From: Bacteroidota bacterium
GTDB lineage: Bacteria; Bacteroidota; Bacteroidia; Cytophagales; Hymenobacteraceae
Direction of reading: 5' to 3'
Assembly: GCA_023424725.1 (NCBI GenBank)
Contig: JAFADQ010000226.1
Coordinates: 1-5,617 of the forward strand
Length of the DNA stretch: 5,617 nucleotides
The notes beneath the pieces were generated by a model. The model did not search any database. It was not told the DNA's origin and saw nothing but the letters and a program-made list of their open reading frames with translations. The stretch's first letter is position 1. Each line of letters starts with the position of its first letter. This document shows, in pieces, positions 1 to 5,397 of the stretch. A program made the position numbers and the translations under genes.

Positions 1-153
1 GCCCGGATCTATGTTAATATACGGGTCGAATTTTTGAATAGTGACACGGAAACCTCTGGCCTGCAGGAGTTTAGCAAGCGATGCGGAGATAATTCCCTTA
101 CCGAGCGAAGACGTAACGCCTCCGGTAACAAATATGATTTTGGAAAGTGACAT
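1..153 (-). CDS. pyrG: CTP synthase, N-terminal fragment (partial at window edge)
   Basis: The first 51 codons of CTP synthase are present; the rest lies beyond the left edge. The enzyme makes CTP from UTP, ATP and glutamine in the cytoplasm, the last step of pyrimidine nucleotide synthesis. The N-terminal synthetase domain is unmistakable: a FVTGG strand, a P-loop GGVTSSLGKG at residues 11-20 with Lys19 as the counterpart of E. coli Lys18, then QARGFRVTIQKFDPYINIDPG at about residues 31-51, with Lys41 matching E. coli Lys40. Thr14 replaces the Val of the proteobacterial GGVVSSLGKG, which I recall as usual in Bacteroidota. The ATG at 151-153 is chosen because homology begins directly after it. 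It has no Shine-Dalgarno sequence. The gene follows a terminator and a repeat-bearing spacer, so it is probably transcribed independently of the peptidase gene upstream. Confidence 0.95.
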   Translation of the reverse strand, partial: MSLSKIIFVTGGVTSSLGKGIISASLAKLLQARGFRVTIQKFDPYINIDPG

Positions 154-176
154 GGATGTGCTGTCGGTACGGGGCA

Positions 177-184
177 CAAAGGTA
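177..184 (-). promoter_or_regulatory. Possible -7 promoter element for pyrG
   Basis: On the minus strand this reads TACCTTTG, an exact match to the Bacteroidota -7 consensus TAnnTTTG. It lies 23 bp upstream of the pyrG ATG, which would give a short leader of roughly 15-20 nt. No clear TTG -33 element lies 19-21 bp further upstream, so the call rests on one 8-bp match and is tentative. Confidence 0.35.
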
Positions 185-241
185 CAGCATATTTATCAGA
201 CTTGCCCGGAAAGTTACGAAGGTTATACTGCGGCGTTTCGT

Positions 242-348
242 GTAGAGACAAGGCATTGCCTTGTCTGAGTTAAATTCACGTTGCCTTGTGTAGTGAACTG
301 ATAATTTTTGGTTATATGAAATAAGACAAGGCGGTGCCTTGTCTCTAC
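242..348. repeat. 107-bp composite inverted-repeat element (MITE/REP-like)
   Basis: The ends form a perfect 14-bp inverted repeat: GTAGAGACAAGGCA at 242-255 and its complement at 335-348. Each end is also a hairpin in its own right. The left one has 10-bp arms 246-255 and 257-266 with a 1-nt spacer. The right one has 9-bp arms 324-332 and 336-344 with a 3-nt spacer. A decayed third half-copy (TTGCCTTGTGTAG) lies at 281-293, flanked by TTCAC at 275-279 and GTGAA at 293-297. No coding potential is evident. The architecture suits a small non-autonomous mobile repeat or a paired REP-type sequence. Which family it belongs to, and whether an active transposase serves it, cannot be seen here. Confidence 0.85.
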
Positions 349-404
349 GGGGGAGAAAATTACCTGCAAAGGGCAATTTTAACGGCGTCAGGAGGTAGTT
401 ACAC

Positions 405-438
405 AAAAAAACCTGCCCGTTCTCGCAGGCAGGTTTTT
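405..438 (-). terminator. Rho-independent terminator after the M49 peptidase gene
   Basis: CCTGCC (412-417) pairs with GGCAGG (428-433) around a 10-nt loop. The stem is extended by A-T pairs (407-411 with 434-438), giving 11-bp arms. Read on the minus strand the stem is followed by a run of seven T (405-411), a typical intrinsic terminator 45 bp past the peptidase stop codon. The plus strand also has a T run after the stem (434-438), so the structure could work in both directions, although no plus-strand gene is visible here. Confidence 0.85.
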
Positions 439-445
439 CTTTTAT

Positions 446-475
446 CGCACTACGTAATTCGCATTACGCACTACG
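446..475. repeat. Short repeated nonamers beside the peptidase stop
   Basis: CGCACTACG occurs at 446-454 and 467-475, with the variant CGCATTACG at 460-468, all within 30 bp. CGTAAT (453-458) and ATTACG (463-468) also form a small inverted repeat with a 4-nt loop. The segment lies between the terminator and the peptidase stop codon. It looks like low-complexity intergenic sequence, and no function is assigned. Confidence 0.4.
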
Positions 476-482
476 CACATCA

Positions 483-2612
483 TCAATTATAATTGGGCAG
501 GAAAGAATATTTTTGGCTGTACTCCAGCATTTGCTGAGTGAAGTCCTTAGGATATTCGATTTTTACATCTACCATTTGGCCACCTTTCATAACCGGCGTT
601 AGCTTAGGCTGAATAAATCCTGAATAAGGCGCAACACCCAGTTTTTCGTAACGGGCAAGCACTTCTTTGTGCAGTACAGGGTCTACCTGTACGCCGTATT
701 TTTCTACCAGCGTTTGGGCGGTTTTGTAATCGCCTTCGGAAGTTACACGCTGTAGTTCGCGAAGCTGCTCGCCGAAAATCTTGCGCAGTTTTTCGTAATC
801 GTTTACCACGAAATAGGTTTTACCGTCGCGGGTTTTCTTCTCTATTACGTTGTCTTTTTTACCCATTTCCATTGCCCAGGCAGCTACTAACTGGCGGTTG
901 CGCATGTGCGATTCTTCTATGGTTTCGCCGGGCTCGATGCGGGAAAGCTGCGTCATAAGGCCGTTGCGGATGTAGCCGTCGTATTCGGTTTTTGCTACGT
1001 CCATGTGCGGCATTACCCCAATCTCGATCAGCTTTTTATCCATCACATAATACAAAGCAACCAAGTCGGCGCGGGCTTCTTCTATGGTAGAGGCGTAGCT
1101 TTTCAGGGTTTCTTTTGGTGTGCCTACGCCCTTGTTAATCTGGCCGGAAGCATGGCCGATTACCTCGTGCATATCGGTGTGCAGATCGCTGGCCAGCGCG
1201 CCGTATTTTTTAGAGCGGTCTATCTCTTCCTGGCTCCAGGCAAATTCCTGCAAAGCCGATCCTTTAGAAGCCGCCTGGTTATACGCGCCTACAATGTTGC
1301 CCAAATTAACCGACTTAGATCCGTGGTCTTTCCTTATCCAGTTGGCATTAGGCAGGTTAATTCCGATAGGAGTAGAGGGCGCAGCATCGCCGGCCTCCAT
1401 AACGGCAGTAATAACTTTAGCCGAAATTCCGGTTACGTTTTTCTTTTTGTGCTCGGGCAATAGCGGCGAATTATCCTCGAACCATTGCGCCTGGTCGCCG
1501 ATGGCTTTAATGCGCTTGCTTGCTTCTTCGTCTCGGAACGACACCACCGATTCGTAAGCGCCGCGGTAACCCATCGCATCGCCGTACACTTCTATAAACC
1601 CGTTCACTACATCAATGCGCGAGTCGGTATCCTGCACCCAGGCAATGTTGTACTCGTCAAACGTTTTAAGGTCGCCTGTTTTGTAGTATTGTATCAGCTT
1701 ATCTAAAGCGGCTTTTTGCTTTGCGTTTTCGGCTACAGCCGATGCTTTTTCAAGCCAGCCAACAATTTCTGTAATGGCTTTGCCATACATGCCGTCGGCT
1801 TTATACACCTGCTCATAAATTTTGCCGTCGCGGGTTTTTACAAGTTTCGAGTTTAGGCCATAAGAAATGGGAGTTTCGTCGTCTTTCTTAATTTTTTTGG
1901 CATAAAAATCTTCAACCTCTTTTTGTGTAAGGTTTTCGTAAAAGTTGTTGGCCGAGGTGGCGATCAAATCGTCTCCTTTGGTTTGGTTTACGCGTTTGCT
2001 GGCCACCTTCGGATCGAAAATAACATAGGTTAAGAACGACGTCATTTTGGCTACATCCTCGCCTGATTCTAGCGGCAGTTTTTCTTTAGGTGTGTTTTTA
2101 ATTAACTGCGCGAAATACTCTTTGCTAAACTCCGGCATTATTTTGCGGGTAGAGTAGTGGTGGTGAATTCCGTTGCTAAACCACACGCGCTTGGTGTATT
2201 CCATAAACTTTTCCCACTGTGCGTCGTCTGTAGTTGCATCGGCTTGGCGGTTGTTGATGATGGCCTCCAGCGTGCGGCGAATGCGCAGATTGTGCTTAAA
2301 GTTCTGGTCGTAAATTATGTCGCGGCCCGACAATGCAGCCTGAGAAAGATAATACAACAGCTCTTTTTGTTTAGCCGATAGTTCTTCGAAACCGGGAGCC
2401 TGATAACGCAAAATGCGCAAATCGGCAAACTGATCGGCTACGTATTCAAAGTTGTCGGCCGTTTCTTTTTCCTCTGCCTGGGCAGGAGTTGGAGCGGCAG
2501 AAATGGTATTGGTTTCGGCAGGGGTTTGCGAGGTAGTGGCAGGTTGCGAGCAAGCTCCGGCCAGCGAAGCTATCAGTAATAGCGCAGCCACACTACGTGT
2601 GTATTTTTGCAT
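483..2612 (-). CDS. Lipoprotein metallopeptidase, family M49 (dipeptidyl-peptidase III type)
   Basis: A 709-residue zinc peptidase of family M49, whose members remove dipeptides from the N-terminus of short peptides. The zinc motif HEVIGH is at residues 482-487 (the family's HEXXGH): His482 and His487 as ligands, Glu483 as the catalytic base. The second motif EEARAD at 511-516 supplies the third ligand, probably Glu512. His569 in SHMRNRQ is a plausible counterpart of human DPP III His568. The length fits the family (human 737, Bacteroides thetaiotaomicron about 675). The N-terminus is a lipoprotein signal: MQKYTR, a hydrophobic stretch, then LAGA before Cys21, followed by a Ser/Thr/Pro/Ala/Gln-rich linker to about residue 45. 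This implies membrane anchoring outside the cytoplasm, suiting peptide scavenging, whereas the well-studied eukaryotic members are cytosolic. No acidic surface-export signal follows Cys21, so a periplasm-facing anchor is my guess. Homologues are, as I recall, sometimes mislabelled dihydrofolate reductase; nothing here supports that. The ATG at 2610-2612 is chosen because it gives a complete signal peptide. The gene appears to be a single unit with its own promoter and terminator. Confidence 0.93.
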   Translation of the reverse strand: MQKYTRSVAALLLIASLAGACSQPATTSQTPAETNTISAAPTPAQAEEKETADNFEYVADQFADLRILRYQAPGFEELSAKQKELLYYLSQAALSGRDIIYDQNFKHNLRIRRTLEAIINNRQADATTDDAQWEKFMEYTKRVWFSNGIHHHYSTRKIMPEFSKEYFAQLIKNTPKEKLPLESGEDVAKMTSFLTYVIFDPKVASKRVNQTKGDDLIATSANNFYENLTQKEVEDFYAKKIKKDDETPISYGLNSKLVKTRDGKIYEQVYKADGMYGKAITEIVGWLEKASAVAENAKQKAALDKLIQYYKTGDLKTFDEYNIAWVQDTDSRIDVVNGFIEVYGDAMGYRGAYESVVSFRDEEASKRIKAIGDQAQWFEDNSPLLPEHKKKNVTGISAKVITAVMEAGDAAPSTPIGINLPNANWIRKDHGSKSVNLGNIVGAYNQAASKGSALQEFAWSQEEIDRSKKYGALASDLHTDMHEVIGHASGQINKGVGTPKETLKSYASTIEEARADLVALYYVMDKKLIEIGVMPHMDVAKTEYDGYIRNGLMTQLSRIEPGETIEESHMRNRQLVAAWAMEMGKKDNVIEKKTRDGKTYFVVNDYEKLRKIFGEQLRELQRVTSEGDYKTAQTLVEKYGVQVDPVLHKEVLARYEKLGVAPYSGFIQPKLTPVMKGGQMVDVKIEYPKDFTQQMLEYSQKYSFLPNYN

Positions 2613-2641
2613 ATTTTTAAAATGATGTTAGTACCGTTCCG

Positions 2642-2671
2642 CAAATTAACGAATTGCGCGCAGAAAGGCAA
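2642..2671 (-). promoter_or_regulatory. Probable promoter of the M49 peptidase gene
   Basis: On the minus strand a TTG (2669-2671) is followed after 19 bp by TTAATTTG (2642-2649), which matches the Bacteroidota -7 consensus TAnnTTTG except at its second base. The spacing fits the usual 19-21 bp. Transcription would start near 2635, giving a leader of about 25 nt that ends in an A-rich stretch (TTTTAAAAAT) before the ATG, with no Shine-Dalgarno sequence. The site sits in the 68 bp between the start codon and the repeat element whose outer end is at 2681. Confidence 0.45.
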
Positions 2672-2680
2672 TTGCTTGTA

Positions 2681-2968
2681 TTGTCTGAATTTGGATTTCC
2701 GGGATTTCGGGGATTTTTTGGATTGCCGGAATTGTGAGAATTAAGTTGAAATGCAAAGAAGCTGCTGATGTCAAAAATCAGTGCTTGTGAGAAAAGTAAA
2801 TTCTGATTCAGTTTGTAACTCCTTTTTGTCTGAATCAGAATTTTCAGAATGAAAGAATTAGCAGAATTAGTTTGAAATCTAAGGAAGCTGAAAGGGGCTA
2901 AAATCTATCAATAGAAGCAAAAAAAATCCAACCAATCAAACCAATCCCGAAAATCCAAATTCAGACAA
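2681..2968. repeat. 288-bp element with 26-bp terminal inverted repeats and 9-bp internal periodicity
   Basis: Left arm 2681-2706 and right arm 2943-2968 are inverted copies matching at 25 of 26 positions. Each begins TTGTCTGAATTTGGATTT when read inward. A third copy of the head, TTGTCTGAAT, occurs inside at 2826-2835 in the plus direction. Each head is followed by GGATT- or GAATT-like units spaced about 9 bp: 2693, 2702, 2711, 2720 and 2728 on the left; four units at exact 9-bp steps on the right arm (minus strand); four at 9, 8 and 9 bp in the middle copy. A perfect 14-bp hairpin (2798-2811 with 2830-2843, 18-nt loop) sits in the middle. No convincing ORF is present. The element fills most of the spacer and ends 2 bp beyond the menE stop codon. 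I recall similar TTGTCTGAATCAGGATT repeats in Bacteroidota genomes, but this was not checked. Confidence 0.8.
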
Positions 2969-2970
2969 AC

Positions 2971-4068
2971 TTACAAACGCGCCAGCGTAGCAATTCTATC
3001 TATTTTTCCTGATTTAGTTTCTGAAAAGGGAGCGATGCAAAACAACCTTCTTGGCGCTTCAAACTTTGGTAATTGCTCGTGCAGGCTGTTTAAGAGTTGC
3101 TTAATTATTTCTTCCTGAAGCTCCGGAATTTCCAACACCAGCGTTACTTCTTCGCCTAATAAATCGTGCGGCAAACCAGCTACAAAATACCGGCAGTTAA
3201 GGCCAAAACTGGCCATCGCAGCCTCTATGGTGGGCGCGATTAAGTTTGGGTGCACTTTAATGCCGCCGCTGTTAATTACATCATCAGCGCGGCCTAAAAG
3301 TTTAAATTTATTACCGTCCAGAATTTCTGCCAGATCGTTCGTCACGATCGTTTCGCCACCTGTCATCGGTCCGGAAATGGTGAGCGCGCCATTAGCTGTA
3401 AGGCCCAATTTTACGCCCGGCAGAGCAGAAAAAAGTTCGCTTCTATCGTCACCATTCACTTTGCGCAAGGCAATGTGCGAGCAGGTTTCCGTCATCCCGT
3501 AACTATGGAAAACCGGCGCCTCCAGTTGCTGAATTTTTTCTTCGAGCTGATGCGGAATTGCTGCGCCGCCAAGCAACACCGCTTTGGCGCTATCGAGCTG
3601 TTTTTTGCCCTCCGCAGGTCCGGATAAAATCGCCTCGAGTTGATAAGGCACCAGCGACAAAAAATCGAACTGAATTTCCTCCGCATCAAACCTCTCGAGC
3701 GGGTTTGCCACCGGGTTTACAATGTGCATTTCCAGTTCCTGTATCAGCCCGCGCACCAACATCATTTTTCCTCCAATTACCTCTGTATTCAGCGAAACCA
3801 GCACTTTGTCGCTTTTCTTCAATTGAAAAAAATCGAGCGTAAGTTTTGCGCTGGCTTCCATTTGCTCGCGCTTCAGCGTAATCGGTTTTGGAATTCCGGT
3901 AGAGCCGCTGGTATGGACCAGAAATTCCTGCACGCCGCTCAGCCAATTGGCGCAGAATTCAAGCGTTTTTTCCTCGTAACCATCCAGCACCATCGTATCG
4001 CGGTAGCTTATATCCAGAAGCTCCGAAAAGTACACTTTTTTGCCGTTGATGGTGAGGAAGGGCTGCAT
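2971..4068 (-). CDS. menE: o-Succinylbenzoate--CoA ligase (MenE)
   Basis: A 365-residue adenylate-forming enzyme of the AMP-binding (ANL) superfamily. MenE activates o-succinylbenzoate with ATP and CoA to OSB-CoA, the substrate of MenB. Motifs appear in family order: phosphate loop TSGSTGIPKP (53-62), YGMTET (190-195), TNDLAE (243-248, where Asp245 should bind the ribose), GRADDVINSGG (259-269) with the hinge region after it, and a C-terminal TKSGKIDR whose Lys355 is the expected adenylation lysine. The protein is shorter than E. coli (451) or B. subtilis (486) MenE; about 50 residues precede the phosphate loop, so the N-terminal subdomain is reduced. All core motifs are intact, and I recall short forms as common in Bacteroidota. 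Assignment as MenE rather than another acyl-CoA ligase rests largely on its place downstream of menD-menB. The ATG at 4066-4068 is the first possible start, since an in-frame TAA lies two codons upstream. The leader is A-rich with no Shine-Dalgarno sequence. Confidence 0.92.
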   Translation of the reverse strand: MQPFLTINGKKVYFSELLDISYRDTMVLDGYEEKTLEFCANWLSGVQEFLVHTSGSTGIPKPITLKREQMEASAKLTLDFFQLKKSDKVLVSLNTEVIGGKMMLVRGLIQELEMHIVNPVANPLERFDAEEIQFDFLSLVPYQLEAILSGPAEGKKQLDSAKAVLLGGAAIPHQLEEKIQQLEAPVFHSYGMTETCSHIALRKVNGDDRSELFSALPGVKLGLTANGALTISGPMTGGETIVTNDLAEILDGNKFKLLGRADDVINSGGIKVHPNLIAPTIEAAMASFGLNCRYFVAGLPHDLLGEEVTLVLEIPELQEEIIKQLLNSLHEQLPKFEAPRRLFCIAPFSETKSGKIDRIATLARL

Positions 4069-4075
4069 TTTTTAG

Positions 4076-4103
4076 TATTGAGTAGTGGGTATTGAGTAAT
4101 GGG
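4076..4103. repeat. 14-bp tandem duplication in the menE leader
   Basis: Two adjacent 14-bp copies, TATTGAGTAGTGGG (4076-4089) and TATTGAGTAATGGG (4090-4103), differ at one base. The block ends 7 bp upstream of the menE ATG, so it would form part of the menE leader. Changes in copy number could alter leader length or translation. That is inference only; I recall similar TATTGAGTA-type strings as common intergenic clutter in Bacteroidota. Confidence 0.65.
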
Positions 4104-4159
4104 ACTTGTCGGTTCTTTGGTTTAATACCTTAACGAAAACACTGAAAGCAAGTATGAAA

Positions 4160-4207
4160 AACCAGGCTGGAGCCTGGCGATCCGAACCGTTAGGCTCTTG
4201 CCTGGTT
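4160..4207. repeat. 48-bp palindrome cluster (REP-like)
   Basis: AACCAGGC (4160-4167) and GCCTGGTT (4200-4207) form an 8-bp outer inverted repeat. Nested at the left is a tight hairpin, CCAGGCT (4162-4168) with AGCCTGG (4171-4177), separated by 2 nt. AGGC (4192-4195) with GCCT (4200-4203) offers a weaker second hairpin at the right. The two folds are mutually exclusive with the outer pairing. No coding potential is evident. A REP-like extragenic palindrome is likely; a transcriptional role in the menB-menE gap is possible. Confidence 0.5.
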
Positions 4208-4241
4208 AGTTTGGCAGCGCTTCAAACTTTCAAATTAAATG

Positions 4242-4423
4242 GTCATTGCGAGGCACGAAGCAATCGGGTAAATAAGCGAGAGAACTACCACTTTTAAAAG
4301 CTTACACCAGCCAAAACAAACGCGCGTAAAAACCGAAAACAGAACCTGCAAAGGCCAAATTAGAACCCGTAACAACCTAAGTGCAGCCCTTAACCCGATT
4401 GCCACGCTATCGCTCGCAATGAC
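4242..4423. repeat. 182-bp element with two-part inverted ends (CATTGCGAG...CAATCGGGT)
   Basis: The left end (4242-4269) and right end (4393-4423) are inverted copies made of two conserved blocks. The outer 11-bp block GTCATTGCGAG and the inner 10-bp block GCAATCGGGT match perfectly between the ends; the block between them differs in sequence and length (7 nt on the left, 10 nt on the right). The interior (4270-4392) is A-rich and non-coding. I recall GTCATTGCGAG...GCAATC repeats as dispersed intergenic sequences in several bacterial groups including Bacteroidota. The form here, two facing copies about 120 bp apart, could be one MITE-like unit or two independent copies in opposite orientation. 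Confidence 0.75.
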
Positions 4424-4575
4424 AGGTTCGGGTGAGTGAGTAGCAGGAAGGAGTGAGGAGTTGATGCAGAAATTCTAAAGCCTGGTATAGCAATCTGAAT
4501 CGTAAGTTACAGCTTGGTAATTCCCATCTTATCCTGTCCTTCCTATAATCCCACGAATCCTGGTTCAGAAAAGCA

Positions 4576-5397
4576 TCACGGAAACTTAGGATATTTTGAG
4601 AAATCAGGCTTCCTTTTCTCCATAAATGCGTTCTTGCCTTCTTTGGCTTCTTCGCTTAAATAATACAGCAAGGTCGCGTTTCCGGCAAGCTCCTGAATAC
4701 CGGCTTGCCCGTCTAATTCTGCATTAAACGAAGCTTTTAGCATACGCAGTGCAAGCGGGCTTTTTTCTAATATTTTGCGGCACCATTCTACAGTTGTTTC
4801 TTCCAGTTTATCCAGCGGCACTACCTTATTTACCAATCCCATTTCGCGGGCTTCCTGGGCATCGTACTGGTCGCACAAAAACCATATTTCGCGGGCTTTT
4901 TTCTGGCCAACTACGCGTGCTAAATAAGAAGCGCCAAAGCCGCCATCGAAGCTTCCGACTTTTGGTCCGGTTTGTCCGAAACGTGCATTTTCAGCAGCGA
5001 TAGACAAATCGCAAACAACATGTAAAACGTGCCCGCCGCCAATGGCCCAGCCGGCTACCATCGCAATTACGGGTTTAGGAATTGAGCGGATTTGCTTTTG
5101 CAGATCGAGCACGTTCAGGCGCGGAACGGTATCTTCGCCAACGTAGCCGCCGTGGCCGCGCACACTTTGGTCGCCGCCGCTGCAGAAAGCTTTGCCGCCT
5201 TCTCCGGTAAGAATTACCACGCCAATATCTGTGCGCTGACGGCAAATTTCCATCGCCTCTATCATCTCCGTAACCGTTAGCGGCGTGAAGGCATTGTGCA
5301 CTTCTGGGCGGTTTATGCTGATCTTGGCGATGCCGTCGTAATAGCTGAAAAGAATTTCTTTAAACTCTTTAATGGGTGTCCAATTTATCTGGCTCAT
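4576..5397 (-). CDS. menB: 1,4-Dihydroxy-2-naphthoyl-CoA synthase (MenB)
   Basis: A complete 273-residue crotonase-fold enzyme that closes OSB-CoA to 1,4-dihydroxy-2-naphthoyl-CoA in menaquinone synthesis. The match to MenB is very strong along its length: SGGDQ (73-77), GGGHVLH (120-126), QTGPKVGSFDGGFG (142-155), KKAREIWFLC (166-175), DGQAGIQELAGNAT (229-242) and a terminal KRKPDF. With a constant offset of 12 from E. coli MenB, Tyr85, Gly144, Ser149 and Tyr246 fall at E. coli Tyr97, Gly156, Ser161 and Tyr258. Gly144 places it in the bicarbonate-dependent type I class; type II enzymes such as the mycobacterial one carry Asp there. The ATG at 5395-5397 gives a typical MenB N-terminus and lies inside the end of menD, a 29-bp overlap pointing to co-transcription and probable translational coupling. 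The partner enzyme MenE is encoded downstream, but after a 507-bp gap. Confidence 0.97.
   Translation of the reverse strand: MSQINWTPIKEFKEILFSYYDGIAKISINRPEVHNAFTPLTVTEMIEAMEICRQRTDIGVVILTGEGGKAFCSGGDQSVRGHGGYVGEDTVPRLNVLDLQKQIRSIPKPVIAMVAGWAIGGGHVLHVVCDLSIAAENARFGQTGPKVGSFDGGFGASYLARVVGQKKAREIWFLCDQYDAQEAREMGLVNKVVPLDKLEETTVEWCRKILEKSPLALRMLKASFNAELDGQAGIQELAGNATLLYYLSEEAKEGKNAFMEKRKPDFSKYPKFP

Larger units (their letters stand above)
4069..4575. other. 507-bp repeat-rich spacer between menB and menE
   Basis: No gene is supported here. The spacer holds, from left to right, a 14-bp tandem duplication (4076-4103), a palindrome cluster (4160-4207) and a 182-bp element with inverted ends (4242-4423). 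The remainder, 4424-4575, is plain non-coding sequence containing only an 8-bp inverted pair (AGGAAGGA 4445-4452 with TCCTTCCT 4537-4544), too far apart to be a convincing terminator. A 63-codon plus-strand frame at 4106-4297 runs through the repeats and resembles nothing known to me. I see no clear rho-independent terminator after menB, so read-through from menB into menE remains possible. Confidence 0.75.

Noticed and set aside
98..406. Minus-strand frame of 102 codons across the pyrG-peptidase spacer
   Set aside because: It runs through the inverted-repeat element and into the start of pyrG in the wrong frame. No recognisable domain is present and the composition looks non-coding.
906..1463. 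Plus-strand open frame of 185 codons opposite the M49 peptidase gene
   Set aside because: It lies wholly antisense to a gene with clear family motifs. Its translation is rich in Phe, Val, Arg and Gly, as expected from reading antisense codons, and resembles nothing known to me.
1120..1557. Second plus-strand open frame of 145 codons inside the peptidase gene
   Set aside because: It overlaps both the peptidase gene and the first antisense frame, and has no recognisable motif or leader. It is a by-product of coding composition.
2681..2968. CRISPR-like array suggested by repeated TTGTCTGAAT units
   Set aside because: There are only three heads, one inverted, with unequal spacing and no uniform spacers. 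This is an inverted-repeat element, not a CRISPR array.
3640..4095. Plus-strand open frame of 151 codons opposite menE
   Set aside because: Antisense to a complete, motif-bearing menE, with no recognisable domain of its own.
4231..4263. Possible menE promoter: TTG (4261-4263) and TTAATTTG (4231-4238) on the minus strand
   Set aside because: The 22-bp spacing is slightly too long, the TTG lies inside the repeat, and the leader would be about 160 nt. Too weak to list as a feature.
4106..4297. Small plus-strand protein of 63 residues in the menB-menE gap
   Set aside because: The frame spans two repeat structures and shows no coding signal, leader or known motif.
4445..4544. Terminator for menB from AGGAAGGA (4445-4452) and TCCTTCCT (4537-4544)
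   Set aside because: The arms are only 8 bp and 84 nt apart with no T run, so an intrinsic terminator is unlikely.
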